DNA of 61,031 bases from Paenibacillus validus NBRC 15382 (lineage in GTDB: Bacteria; Bacillota; Bacilli; Paenibacillales; NBRC-103111): assembly GCF_004000985.1 (NCBI RefSeq), contig NZ_BIMH01000031.1, positions 1 through 61,031 of the forward strand, written 5' to 3'. The notes below the pieces were generated by a model. That model saw nothing but the letters and a program-made list of their open reading frames with translations. It was not told the origin of the DNA and made no database searches. Shown here one piece after another: positions 33,953 to 42,720 of this stretch. The translations under genes were made by a program, and so were the position numbers. Every line of letters begins with the position of its first letter. Position 1 is the first letter of the stretch.

Positions 33953-34897
33953 TCATCTAAGAACTTCGACTTGTTTGGAATAGGTGGTTTCCAGCATGCG
34001 GATGAGATGACTGAGCAGCGTGTTGTAGGGAACTGCAATGCCGTATTGTGCCGCTTTATCCGCAATCGCCCCGTTGAGAAAGGCGATTTCCGTTTCTCGT
34101 TTGGCCAGCACATCCTGCAGCATCGATGTAAGATGCTCGCCCGACATTTCCGGCGTAAGCACACTTTGCACCGATGTATAAATGTCCTCCCTATCGATAT
34201 CGACGTTTTCCGCTTTCGCCACAGCAACGACCTCATCTATGATGCCATAGGCGAGCCGGTCAAACTTCTCATAACGGCCGATATCCAATGTCTTCAATCG
34301 GGTTAGTGCGGCAAGAGGGTTATATACTGCGTTAAAAGCGACTTTTTTCCAAATAATTTTCATAACGTCCGGTTCGATTTTTACATGCAGACCGCTCTTG
34401 TTCAGCCTATCGCAAATCAATAGAAACTCTTCGGTGATTTGTCCGTCTACGCGCATCATGCTGGTTTCCCCTGAACCAAGCGCACGAATCACTCCGGGCG
34501 CGACCAGCTCGGTACCGAAATTGGTAACGCCGGCAATCACACGTTCTCGAGGGACATGAGCGGTAATGGCTTCCACATTGCCCAACCCATTTTGCAAAGT
34601 CAGCACCTGGGTGTGCGGTCCGATGATAGGCAGCGTATTGACGATAACGGTTTTCGTATGCATCGCTTTGGTGAATATAATCACGAGATCGGCGACTCCG
34701 ACTGTGGCAGGATCTGTTGTGGCCTGCAGCGGAAATGCAGACGTTCCGCCCTCATGGATCACGCGCAGGCCGTTGTTCCGGATTTCTTCCACATGCTCGC
34801 GCCAGTTGTCCACCAAGGTCACGGATTGCCCGGACTCACACAGCATCGAGCCAAAGCGGCATCCCATTGCGCCTGCGCCTGCAATTACAATTTTCAT
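33953..34897 (-). CDS. Ketopantoate-reductase-family 2-hydroxyacid dehydrogenase
   Basis: 314 residues. Nucleotide site GAGAMG (7-12), and the catalytic set K185, N189, N193 (KKVAFNAVYNPL), equal to Lys176/Asn180/Asn184 of E. coli PanE. PanE itself makes pantoate, but D-mandelate dehydrogenases of enterococci and lactobacilli belong to this same family. Here, between a TRAP transporter and an aldehyde dehydrogenase and next to a ThDP decarboxylase, oxidation of a D-2-hydroxyacid is a better guess than pantothenate synthesis. The start ATG 34897 has GAGGTG six bases upstream. Confidence 0.85.
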   Translation of the reverse strand: MKIVIAGAGAMGCRFGSMLCESGQSVTLVDNWREHVEEIRNNGLRVIHEGGTSAFPLQATTDPATVGVADLVIIFTKAMHTKTVIVNTLPIIGPHTQVLTLQNGLGNVEAITAHVPRERVIAGVTNFGTELVAPGVIRALGSGETSMMRVDGQITEEFLLICDRLNKSGLHVKIEPDVMKIIWKKVAFNAVYNPLAALTRLKTLDIGRYEKFDRLAYGIIDEVVAVAKAENVDIDREDIYTSVQSVLTPEMSGEHLTSMLQDVLAKRETEIAFLNGAIADKAAQYGIAVPYNTLLSHLIRMLETTYSKQVEVLR

Positions 34898-34954
34898 TCC
34901 AGCACCTCTCTTGCCCCTATAACTCAATCACGTACAATTATTCACCCATGACGC

Positions 34955-36028
34955 TTATTTTCTCAATTTCTCCAGCTCGCTGAACAGCTCTTTCACCAGA
35001 TCTTCGCCGACATCCTTCGAAAATTTATCAATGAGAGGCTTCGTCACTTCCTGCATTTTGGCTACTTCTTCAGCCGGCATTTCATTGACCTGCATGCCTT
35101 TGCTCTTTAAATTTTCCAACGTTTTCTTAGCCATGGACCGATTGGTTTCCCGCTGGAATTTCGTCGATTCGGCAACGGCATCCTGTATAATCTTCTTCTC
35201 CTCATCCGATAATTGATCCCAGTACTTCTTGCTGACAAGAAATACGAACGGAGCATACAGATGATTCGTGATGCTTAAATACTTTTGCACTTCATACAGC
35301 TTGTGCGATTCAATAACGGCTAATGAATTTTCCTGTCCGTCAATCGCTTTGCTCTCCAAGGCTGCGAATACTTCAGCGAATACCATAGGCGTCGGATTGG
35401 AGCCCCAGGTTTTAAAGGCTTCCAAATGAATTTGGTTCGGCAATGTGCGAATCTTTAAGCCCTTTAAATCGTCGGCCTTTTGAATCGGATGCTTGCTGTT
35501 GGTGATGCTGCGGAACCCGTTTTCCCAGTACGCAAGCCCGACCAGATTATGCGCCGGTAATTTATCGAGCAATTTTTTGCCGATAGGCCCGTCCATGATG
35601 GCATCGGCTTCTTTCTCATTCTTGAAAACTAACGGGAAATCGAATATGCCAAATTCTTTGATCGTTCCGAATACCGGCGGCGTGGTGATTACGGCTATTT
35701 CTTGCAGACCGCCCTGCAACGCCTCCATCATTTTCTTATCGTCGCCAAGCGTTCCGTCATTGAATTTCTGAATTTTCATTTTTCCGCCGCTGTTTTTTTC
35801 GACGATTTCGGCGAATTTATCCAGCCCCATCGCTTGCGGATGGCCTTTAGGGCTAACAATCCCGGCCTTCATGACACGCGATTGGATGTTCTTGGTTCCG
35901 GCGGTTTGGCTTGAAGCGGGCGTTGATGACCCGTTCGCCCCGCTATTTCCACTGCTGCCGCAAGCTGTAAGAACAAACAAGCAGGACACAATCGAACCGA
36001 CAACTACATTTCTCCCCCACTTTTTCAC
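34955..36028 (-). CDS. TRAP transporter substrate-binding lipoprotein (DctP type)
   Basis: 357 residues. The signal ends in LTAC with lipidated Cys23, then a Ser/Gly/Ala linker. Typical DctP features: GHPQAMGLDKFAEIVEKNSGGKMKIQ, ALQGGLQEIAV, FRSITNSKHPIQKADDLKGLKIRT (the arginine that salts with a carboxylate is in KIRTLPN). The substrate is therefore an organic acid. Being a lipoprotein suits a Gram-positive cell. It is 57 bases upstream of the dehydrogenase gene. Confidence 0.92.
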   Translation of the reverse strand: MKKWGRNVVVGSIVSCLFVLTACGSSGNSGANGSSTPASSQTAGTKNIQSRVMKAGIVSPKGHPQAMGLDKFAEIVEKNSGGKMKIQKFNDGTLGDDKKMMEALQGGLQEIAVITTPPVFGTIKEFGIFDFPLVFKNEKEADAIMDGPIGKKLLDKLPAHNLVGLAYWENGFRSITNSKHPIQKADDLKGLKIRTLPNQIHLEAFKTWGSNPTPMVFAEVFAALESKAIDGQENSLAVIESHKLYEVQKYLSITNHLYAPFVFLVSKKYWDQLSDEEKKIIQDAVAESTKFQRETNRSMAKKTLENLKSKGMQVNEMPAEEVAKMQEVTKPLIDKFSKDVGEDLVKELFSELEKLRK

Positions 36029-36054
36029 AGCAACCCCTCATTTCATCAGTTTTT

Positions 36055-37335
36055 TTAGGAAGTCATCCATTGCAGCGGAACGGTAACCAAAGACGGGAAC
36101 AGGATCAATAAAAGCAGAATCAGCACTTCAACGAGCAAGAAAGGCCAAATCCCCTTCATGATATCTTCCATTTCGATTTTCCCTACACCGCATGCAACGT
36201 TTAATACGGCCCCTACCGGCGGAGTCAGCAAACCAATGCAATTGTTGAGCACGAAGAGAATCCCGAAATAAACCGGGTCAATTCCGGCCATTTCAATAAT
36301 CGGCATCAGAACCGGCGTCAAAATGAGAATGGTAGGCGTTAAATCCATAGCTGTTCCAACCAGTAAAACCAATAAGTTAATCAACAGGAGCAGCACCAGC
36401 TTGTGTTCAACAAACGGACCCAGTAAATCCGTGATAAGAGCCGGGATATCGGCTACCGTAATCAGCCATGCCGACACCATGGATGCGGCAACCAGGAACA
36501 TGACCACACTCGTCGTTTTGGCGGAAGTCACGAGGATATGGTACAAATTTTCGATTTTCAATTCACGGTAGATGACCAGGCCGACAAATAAGGCGTAAAA
36601 TGCGGCGACGACCGCTGCCTCGGTTGGGGTGAACACTCCGCCGCGCAGCCCTCCGATAATGATAAGCGGCAGCAGGAGCGCCCAAAAGGCTTGTTTCGTC
36701 GCCTGCCATTTTTCCTTGAAGGAGCTGCGGGGCAGCACGTCGACCTTATCTTTGCGAACGATAATGGTCCAGGTAATGACCAGCCCTACGGCAATCAGAA
36801 TCCCCGGGACTATGCCCGCCAGAAAGAGCTTGGTAATCGATACGCCGCTCGTAACCCCGAAGATGATCAGCGGAATGCTCGGCGGGATAATCGGCGCGAT
36901 AATCCCGCCCGCTGCAATCAAACCGGTCGAACGGTTTCTGTCGTAACCGGCCTTTACCATCATCGGGATCAATATCGCGCCAAGTGCGGCTGTATCCGCC
37001 AAAGCCGATCCGGATAAACCGGCAAATATGACACTGCCGATGATGGCTACATAGCCTAACCCCCCTCGAATATGTCCGACAAAAGACAAGGCGGAATTGA
37101 TAATACGATTCGAAATTCCCCCCGCATTCATCAATTCACCCGCGAGGATAAAGAAGGGGACGGCCATGAGCGGGAAGCTGTTCGCCCCGTCAAACAAATT
37201 CTGGGCAATGATTTGGCTGTCAAACATGCCCAGAAGGAGCATTAAAGCGACACCGCTGATCAATAAGGCAAACGCGATGGGCATGCCTAAAGCCATAGCC
37301 CCCAGCAGCGAACCAAGGAAGATGGTAATGGTCAT
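36055..37335 (-). CDS. TRAP transporter large permease (DctM type)
   Basis: 426 residues, about 12 helices, the ion-coupled transport unit. Motifs: GIIAPIIPPSIPLIIFG, LTPPVGAVLNVACG and SALADTAALGAILIP. It overlaps the small permease gene by four bases (ATGA). Works with DctQ and DctP to import an organic acid using a sodium gradient. Confidence 0.93.
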   Translation of the reverse strand: MTITIFLGSLLGAMALGMPIAFALLISGVALMLLLGMFDSQIIAQNLFDGANSFPLMAVPFFILAGELMNAGGISNRIINSALSFVGHIRGGLGYVAIIGSVIFAGLSGSALADTAALGAILIPMMVKAGYDRNRSTGLIAAGGIIAPIIPPSIPLIIFGVTSGVSITKLFLAGIVPGILIAVGLVITWTIIVRKDKVDVLPRSSFKEKWQATKQAFWALLLPLIIIGGLRGGVFTPTEAAVVAAFYALFVGLVIYRELKIENLYHILVTSAKTTSVVMFLVAASMVSAWLITVADIPALITDLLGPFVEHKLVLLLLINLLVLLVGTAMDLTPTILILTPVLMPIIEMAGIDPVYFGILFVLNNCIGLLTPPVGAVLNVACGVGKIEMEDIMKGIWPFLLVEVLILLLLILFPSLVTVPLQWMTS

Positions 37336-37895
37336 GATCGGTTTCCTCCCGGTAGACTCTGTCCCTGATCATAAATTCCCCCGAGCATTTCTTCTTCCGA
37401 TTCCTTCAGGCGAGTAAGCTCGTGAATCGCATCTTTTTGAAAAAACGCCTGGTACAAATGAACAAGAACAACAATGGCCATCGCCACGCTCATGATCATA
37501 CCGACACCGTATAAATAGATCATAGGCAATCCGGTAGCAGGAGCTTTACTGTCCTGGTTGAGCAGGGCCATTTTCCAGCTGCCTTCAAAAATCAGCCACA
37601 ATGCAAAGAGAATCAACACATTGCTTATGGTGTACACGATCTTCTTTCCCGTGGGCGGCAGCTTCTTGACCAGCATCTCTACCCCGAGGTGCTGCTTATC
37701 CTTCAGCGCCCCGATTGAACCCAGAAATATCATCCACACAAACAAGAAGCGCGACATTTCCTCAGACCATGTAATTCCTGAATTAAACGCATAGCGCAAT
37801 ACCACATTGCCAAAAACCAGGAAGCACATGAACGCCAGCGAAAGCGCAATCATAATATTCAAGGAGTTATTTAACAACTTGGATATATTTTTCAT
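37332..37895 (-). CDS. TRAP transporter small permease (DctQ type)
   Basis: 187 residues, four helices, with the DctQ signature FNSGITWSEEMSRFLFVWMIFLG about residues 33-55. The acidic C-terminal tail is longer than usual. AGGGAAC precedes the ATG. It is coupled by overlap to the large permease. Confidence 0.92.
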   Translation of the reverse strand: MKNISKLLNNSLNIMIALSLAFMCFLVFGNVVLRYAFNSGITWSEEMSRFLFVWMIFLGSIGALKDKQHLGVEMLVKKLPPTGKKIVYTISNVLILFALWLIFEGSWKMALLNQDSKAPATGLPMIYLYGVGMIMSVAMAIVVLVHLYQAFFQKDAIHELTRLKESEEEMLGGIYDQGQSLPGGNRS

Positions 37896-37936
37896 CGAGT
37901 TCCCTCCATAGGGTCGTTACACGAGTGCCATGGATC

Positions 37937-39751
37937 CTAATTCGTGCTCTGCTTGGAAACCTGAGGCAAACGTACATCAAGTACAGCGGATCGACCTTCT
38001 CTTACGATTTGCAAAGCGCTCACGATCGCTTCCATCAATTCGCCAGGTTTTTCAACGACTCTCGCATAAGCCCCGCCTGCCGCTTCAGCTACTTTAGCCA
38101 ATTCGGCCGTTGGATCGAAATTGACCCAAAATTGATCCGTCTGACTGGCAATTCCTTGTGGATGGACGCCGAGCGTAGACATTCGGGGCGCTCCCCATCC
38201 ATGATTGTTATAAATGACGGTCAGAAACGGCGTATTGTATTTCTTGGAAACCCAGTGAACGGGTGTCGGATTGCTGAAAATATAAGAGCCGTCTCCCGTA
38301 AGACTGACGATAGTTTGATCAGGAGCCGCCAGCTTGGCGCCGATCGCTCCTCCGCCATGCCATCCTAAAGAGCTGGCGCCGCTTCCAAAAATCGTACCGG
38401 GTTTCGTACGGGGCAAATGCTTGCTGACGGTCTCATAATTCGTAATGGTTTCAAACAGTACAATCGTATCCTCGTCAATGGCTTCCCGAATGCACGCTGT
38501 CAAATACTCCGGAGTAATGACGGAGCTGTCGCTCAGCTGCTCCAGACGGTTCCATTCTTCCCGCTGCCGGTTATGAATCTCCGTAAATTGTTGATAACGC
38601 TCCTGTACGGCTTTGTCATCGATCTGGTCGCGTACCGTATCCAAATAGGCGTTCAATTGCTGCAGGGCCACAAAAGAATCGGCTTTATAAGATCTTTTGG
38701 ACGGGATATACCACAAAGGCGTTTTCTCTTTCAACGGATCGATATCGATGTAGTAAATTGTGCAATCCTTGGACGGTTTATTATGAAGCGGCATCCAAGG
38801 CACATCACTGTCCAGAACAAGGATCAGATCAGCCTCGGCAAGAATCGGGTTTTGGCCCGGCTTGTTCCATTGATAGCCGACCTGCAACGGATGATCTCCA
38901 GGAAAGTTCAAATAATAGGGCGCCGACTCCAGTACCGGGATGGCCAATCGCTCGCTAAATTTCACAAGTTCATCAACCGCTTCCGGATTCCTTCCTAAAT
39001 AGGTAGTTATGATAAGCGGTTTTTTCGCTTTCAGCAGATCGTTCGCGATTTCGGGTACCATAGCGGGGTGAATCGCGCTCGGGGACAACGGTTCCCATTC
39101 ACTTCGACGGCTGGAAATCGGTTGGGTCTCTTCCTCCAGCACTTCACGCGGGGCCACTAAATAAACCGGTCCTTTCGGATCGCTTTCCGCTATTTGTATC
39201 GCCCTGTGGACAAGCTGCTTCACATTTTTCCCCGTGCGAATTTCATTATCGTATTTCATGTACTGCCTTACAATGCCGCGTTGATCAAACACGTCTTGAA
39301 TCCAATGAATATGTTCATTCCGGCTTCCGACAAGCTCGCCTTCCTGGGTATAGGGGGATGCCCCGGCAAAAATAAGGACGGGTACTCTTCCTTTCGCCGC
39401 ATTATGCACGGCTCCGCCAAGATTTTGTGTACCGCATTCCACGTGGACAAACACCGCCTGCGGTTTTCCGCTAATTTGCGCATAAGTATGTGCGGCACTC
39501 AATGCGACGAACTCGTGCGGGCAGATAATGATGCGGGGATAGTCCTTGTTTTGCAATTGAGCCTGCGCCCATTCTTCGATAATTGCAGGGTGATCGCTCC
39601 CTAAATTCGCAAAAATGCAAGATACGCCGGCCTCGTGAAGCGCTTCCATAAATGCGGTAGCCGTGGTATATTTTTTATTTAAGCCGGTTTCTACACGATC
39701 CGCCAGTACATTCGCTGCCGGAGATGGGTTGCCTGTAATCGATTGTGACAT
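37937..39751 (-). CDS. Thiamine-diphosphate-dependent 2-oxo-acid decarboxylase or related enzyme
   Basis: 604 residues, three-domain ThDP enzyme of the acetolactate synthase/benzoylformate decarboxylase superfamily. The cofactor-activating glutamate is E80 (PHEFVALSAA), and the magnesium-diphosphate motif runs GDGS (486-489) to NN (515-516). Resemblance to benzoylformate decarboxylase is modest, and the usual active-site histidine pair was not placed, so the reaction is inferred from neighbours: decarboxylation of a 2-oxo acid to an aldehyde. It is the first gene of the operon, 41 bases upstream of dctQ. The start ATG has GGAG nearby. Confidence 0.82.
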   Translation of the reverse strand: MSQSITGNPSPAANVLADRVETGLNKKYTTATAFMEALHEAGVSCIFANLGSDHPAIIEEWAQAQLQNKDYPRIIICPHEFVALSAAHTYAQISGKPQAVFVHVECGTQNLGGAVHNAAKGRVPVLIFAGASPYTQEGELVGSRNEHIHWIQDVFDQRGIVRQYMKYDNEIRTGKNVKQLVHRAIQIAESDPKGPVYLVAPREVLEEETQPISSRRSEWEPLSPSAIHPAMVPEIANDLLKAKKPLIITTYLGRNPEAVDELVKFSERLAIPVLESAPYYLNFPGDHPLQVGYQWNKPGQNPILAEADLILVLDSDVPWMPLHNKPSKDCTIYYIDIDPLKEKTPLWYIPSKRSYKADSFVALQQLNAYLDTVRDQIDDKAVQERYQQFTEIHNRQREEWNRLEQLSDSSVITPEYLTACIREAIDEDTIVLFETITNYETVSKHLPRTKPGTIFGSGASSLGWHGGGAIGAKLAAPDQTIVSLTGDGSYIFSNPTPVHWVSKKYNTPFLTVIYNNHGWGAPRMSTLGVHPQGIASQTDQFWVNFDPTAELAKVAEAAGGAYARVVEKPGELMEAIVSALQIVREGRSAVLDVRLPQVSKQSTN

Positions 39752-39839
39752 GTTGAAGCTCCTCTCAATTGGCTTATTCTTTCATTAATAAAGCGGTTAC
39801 AAAAAGCCATTTCCTTTGTTGCCCCTGACATGTATGATA

Positions 39840-39892
39840 GCATTTGACTCCTTGTTTTAAAACTATAGTTTTCTTCTATATTAAACAAATGC
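39840..39892. promoter_or_regulatory. Divergent promoters and concentric palindromes, candidate IclR operator
   Basis: A perfect 14-base palindrome AAAACTATAGTTTT (39859-39872) is nested in a wider inverted repeat GCATTTG (39840-39846)/CAAATGC (39886-39892). The centres of the two differ by half a base. Possible promoters: plus strand TTTTAA-16-TATATT, minus strand TTTAAA-16-TATCAT. The gap separates the catabolic operon and the second iclR gene, so one site could control both. Confidence 0.62.
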
Positions 39893-39946
39893 GAAATAAT
39901 TCAGCTTCGACTTTACCAGATGTGCATGATGAAGGAGGAAATGACG

Positions 39947-40720
39947 ATGAAGTCTCCAGAAGACGAACGGCTCAGCTCTGTGCAAAACGCAATACGGCTG
40001 CTGAATGTATTTTCGGTGGAGGAAGCGGAGCTCGGGATTAGCGAGCTATCGGACAAACTCGGAATCGCCAAGAGCACCGTTCACCGTTTGGTCACGACAT
40101 TGGCAAGCGAAGGCTTTATCGCCAAGGACAAGAATACGAATCAGTATCGTCTCGGCATCTCGATTCTGGCATTAAGCAATGTCCTCACATCGACGATGCC
40201 CGTCCATCAAGCGGCCTTACCTGTCTTGCACGAATTGGGAAAGAAGACGAAGGAGTCTGTCCTTTTCGGTATTTTTCGGGGGGATGAAGTGATCTTTCTC
40301 AATCGTATCGTGGGCGGCCTGGACTTCATTCCCGCGCTTTCCGAGATCGGCAGCAGGGTCCCCGCCCACTGCACCAGCTCGGGCCAAGTTTTTCTGGCCT
40401 ATCAGCCGAAAGAAGTCGTAGACCGTATTATAAACAAGGGATTAAAGCGCTACACAAAAACAACCATAACGGAGGCCCATCTGATGCATGCGTTACTGCG
40501 CAAGGTCAGGGAACAAGGATATGCCGTAAGCGTAGGGGAGCTGCACGAGGGAATAACCTCGATTGCCGCTCCGATCCGGAATGCCAAGGGGCAAGTCGTC
40601 GCAACCGTGAGCATGCCCGGACCAGCCCAGCGCATCACGCCGGACAACATACCGTTACTGACCAAACACGTGCTGCAGGCAGCCAAAGAAATATCCCTGC
40701 GCTACCAGCAGCTTAAATAA
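39947..40720 (+). CDS. IclR-family transcriptional regulator (second of two)
   Basis: 257 residues: helix-turn-helix SELSDKLGIAKSTVHRLVTTL (about 32-52) and effector domain (FRGDEVIFLNRIVGG, PAHCTSSGQVFLAY, GYAVSVGELHEGITSIAAPI). The start ATG 39947 has AAGGAGG eight bases upstream; the ATG six bases earlier is too close. It is divergent from the ThDP-TRAP-dehydrogenase operon and is the likelier of the two IclR proteins to be its direct regulator. Confidence 0.88.
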   Translation: MKSPEDERLSSVQNAIRLLNVFSVEEAELGISELSDKLGIAKSTVHRLVTTLASEGFIAKDKNTNQYRLGISILALSNVLTSTMPVHQAALPVLHELGKKTKESVLFGIFRGDEVIFLNRIVGGLDFIPALSEIGSRVPAHCTSSGQVFLAYQPKEVVDRIINKGLKRYTKTTITEAHLMHALLRKVREQGYAVSVGELHEGITSIAAPIRNAKGQVVATVSMPGPAQRITPDNIPLLTKHVLQAAKEISLRYQQLK

Positions 40721-40819
40721 ACGCCGGCGACTTCGTGTAATTCGTTGAATGATGATTCGATTCCTTACATCAACTACATGCATATAGGAGTCCTGTTTGT
40801 TCATGTATTATTTCTAAAC

Positions 40820-40848
40820 AAAAAAAGAAGCGCAGCCATACGCCTCTT
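40820..40848 (-). terminator. Terminator of thyA
   Basis: Stem AAGAAGCG/CGCCTCTT (one G-U pair, eight-base loop) with TTTTTTTG following on the minus strand. Confidence 0.78.
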
Positions 40849-40916
40849 TGAACTGGTAAAGTCTAATGGAAAAACTTTTTTTGACGATTCATAAAGTTCC
40901 ATTTCTGTTGCACTAT

Positions 40917-41711
40917 TCATATTGCGATTGGTGCCTTAATACTTGGTAAAGGATCATAGCCAATGAATTCAAAATCTTCGAATTGGTAATCCAGAATGGA
41001 ATCAGGCTTCCTTTTGATGTGCAGCGTGGGCAGTGGTCTGGGTTCCCTTGTTAGTTGAAGCTTGACTTGTTCAATATGATTTAGGTAGATGTGTACGTCG
41101 CCACCCGTCCAGATCAAATCTCCGACTTCCAAATCACACTGCTGTGCAACCATATGCGTTAATAAGGCATATGACGCCAAATTAAAGGGAAGCCCCAAAA
41201 AAGTATCAACCGATCTCATTTGGAACATGCAGGATAGTCGGCCATTTGCAACATAGAATTGAAACGCATAGTGACAAGGCGGTAATGCCATGTTCTCCAC
41301 TTCTGCAACGTTCCATGCACTAACCAAGTGTCTGCGAGAATCGGGATTAGTCTTTATTTGATGAATCAACTTTGAGATCTGATCCATAACTTGACCGTTT
41401 GGCGCTTGCCACGTTCTCCACTGAGCGCCATAGACTCGACCGAGATTTCCTTCTTCGTCAGCCCATTCGTCCCATATCGTCACACCATGGTCACGTAAAT
41501 ACTTTACATTCGTACTTCCGCTTAAAAACCACAACAGTTCATGAACGATGGATTTGATATGAAGCTTCTTTGTAGTCAGGAGCGGGAAGCCTTCTTTAAG
41601 ATTCATTCGCATCTGTCTACCAAAAACGGAAATCGTCCCTGTACCCGTGCGATCATCCTTCTTTATTCCATGATCTAAAACATCCCTAAGAAGATCTAAA
41701 TAAGCTTTCAT
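40917..41711 (-). CDS. thyA: Thymidylate synthase
   Basis: 264 residues, same length as the E. coli enzyme. Methylates dUMP using methylenetetrahydrofolate. The nucleophile is Cys146 (LPPCHYAF); other conserved parts are [31 protein letters not shown] and the C-terminal IKAPIAI. GAGGTG precedes the ATG by four bases. The sequence is visibly poorer in G and C than neighbouring genes. A broken small gene ends eight bases upstream. Confidence 0.95.
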   Translation of the reverse strand: MKAYLDLLRDVLDHGIKKDDRTGTGTISVFGRQMRMNLKEGFPLLTTKKLHIKSIVHELLWFLSGSTNVKYLRDHGVTIWDEWADEEGNLGRVYGAQWRTWQAPNGQVMDQISKLIHQIKTNPDSRRHLVSAWNVAEVENMALPPCHYAFQFYVANGRLSCMFQMRSVDTFLGLPFNLASYALLTHMVAQQCDLEVGDLIWTGGDVHIYLNHIEQVKLQLTREPRPLPTLHIKRKPDSILDYQFEDFEFIGYDPLPSIKAPIAI

Positions 41712-41714
41712 TAT

Positions 41715-42017
41715 TCACCTCATAAGATAGAACTTTGCGCCGTGACGAAGGCATTTAATTTTCCCTTGATCAAGTCCCTCTATTTTTTCAAAAGTCGTTC
41801 TGTCCACCTCACTACCATCTCTTATTATATTCATAATCTCTGAAACTTGAAAGCCAACTCCGATTAATTCTGCTCGGAATGTTCGAATCAACTGTGAAGA
41901 GCTGACACCCTATTGTAAGCTTCGACTTCTGTTACGGAATCTATCATGATACCTATGCGTTCTTTTTGAAATGGGAGCGATTCCTTGGCGTTTGTGTCCG
42001 CAATAACGGACGACTTT
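41715..42017 (-). pseudogene. Unidentified small gene broken by a frameshift
   Basis: Two coding-like pieces lie in different frames. The upstream piece (to a TGA at 41888-41890) contains VIADTNAKESLPFQKERI and SVTEVEAYNRVSAL. The downstream piece (41715-41909) contains QLIRTFRAELIGVGFQVSE and IRDGSEVDRTTFEKIEGL and ends in FYLMR. One base gained or lost near 41890-41905 joins them into a protein of about 100 residues. No ribosome site or clear start was found. AT-rich like thyA, eight bases upstream of which it ends. Family not recognised. Confidence 0.45.
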
Positions 42018-42032
42018 TCGATGGTTCAACTC

Positions 42033-42690
42033 TTAAGCAGGCTCCACCCTGGACAACGCCATACAACCGGCCACAATCAGGACGCCTCCTGCTATTGTGA
42101 CAATGCCCGGAACTTCGCCCCAAAACAGAAAGCCCCGCATCGCATTATAGACAATCCCGATATAGCGGGTGACCTCCACGACAACGGCTTTCTCATGGGT
42201 GAACGCTTTGGTTAAATACAGCTGCAGCCAGCATCGCGCTCAAAACACCGACAAAAGCGTAAACCGAGTAGCTGGAGTAGTCGAACGGCTTGACCAACAA
42301 CAGCGCGCCGATGAATATGATCGGTAAAATCAGCGCGATCTTCCCGGATATGTTCTCCTTCAGGAAAATGGCCGACATGATGATGACAAAGATCGGCGAC
42401 AAATGCGCCAATATGCTGGCGTCCGTAAGCGGGATTTTGGAAATGGTATAAAAATAGGCAATTAAATAAAGCGCGCCAAGCACGCCCCGCAAGACGAGCA
42501 TAGAAATCCCGCGCCTTGAGAAAGCAACCTCGCTATGGCGCATCATGAACCAGATTATGACCGTGCCGATCAACCCTCGGAAGAAGGCAACCTCCGACGA
42601 AGGAATCGTAGAACTGACTTCTTTAACCAGTGCATTCATCACGCTAAAAATAAGGGAAGATAGCATTGCAAAAATGACGCCGTTTTTCAT
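42033..42690 (-). pseudogene. EamA-family (DMT) exporter with internal deletion and frameshift
   Basis: The intact N-terminal part (about 160 residues, five helices: SSLIFSVMNALVKEVSS, RGVLGALYLIAYFYTISKIP) ends in a shifted reading NQSVHP and a stop at 42193. Beyond it, in another frame, comes the normal EamA C-terminus: LTKAFTHEKAVVVEV, then RYIGIVYNAMRGFLFWGE and LIVAGCMALSRVEPA with stop at 42033. A full EamA is about 290-300 residues, so roughly 75-80 residues are missing at a junction near 42215-42225. It lies 31 bases downstream of the Nik/Cnt-type importer operon. In opine-metallophore loci of other bacteria an EamA protein is the exporter. Confidence 0.75.
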
Positions 42691-42720
42691 ATACCCTCGA
42701 CTAAGATTTTATTTTACCGG

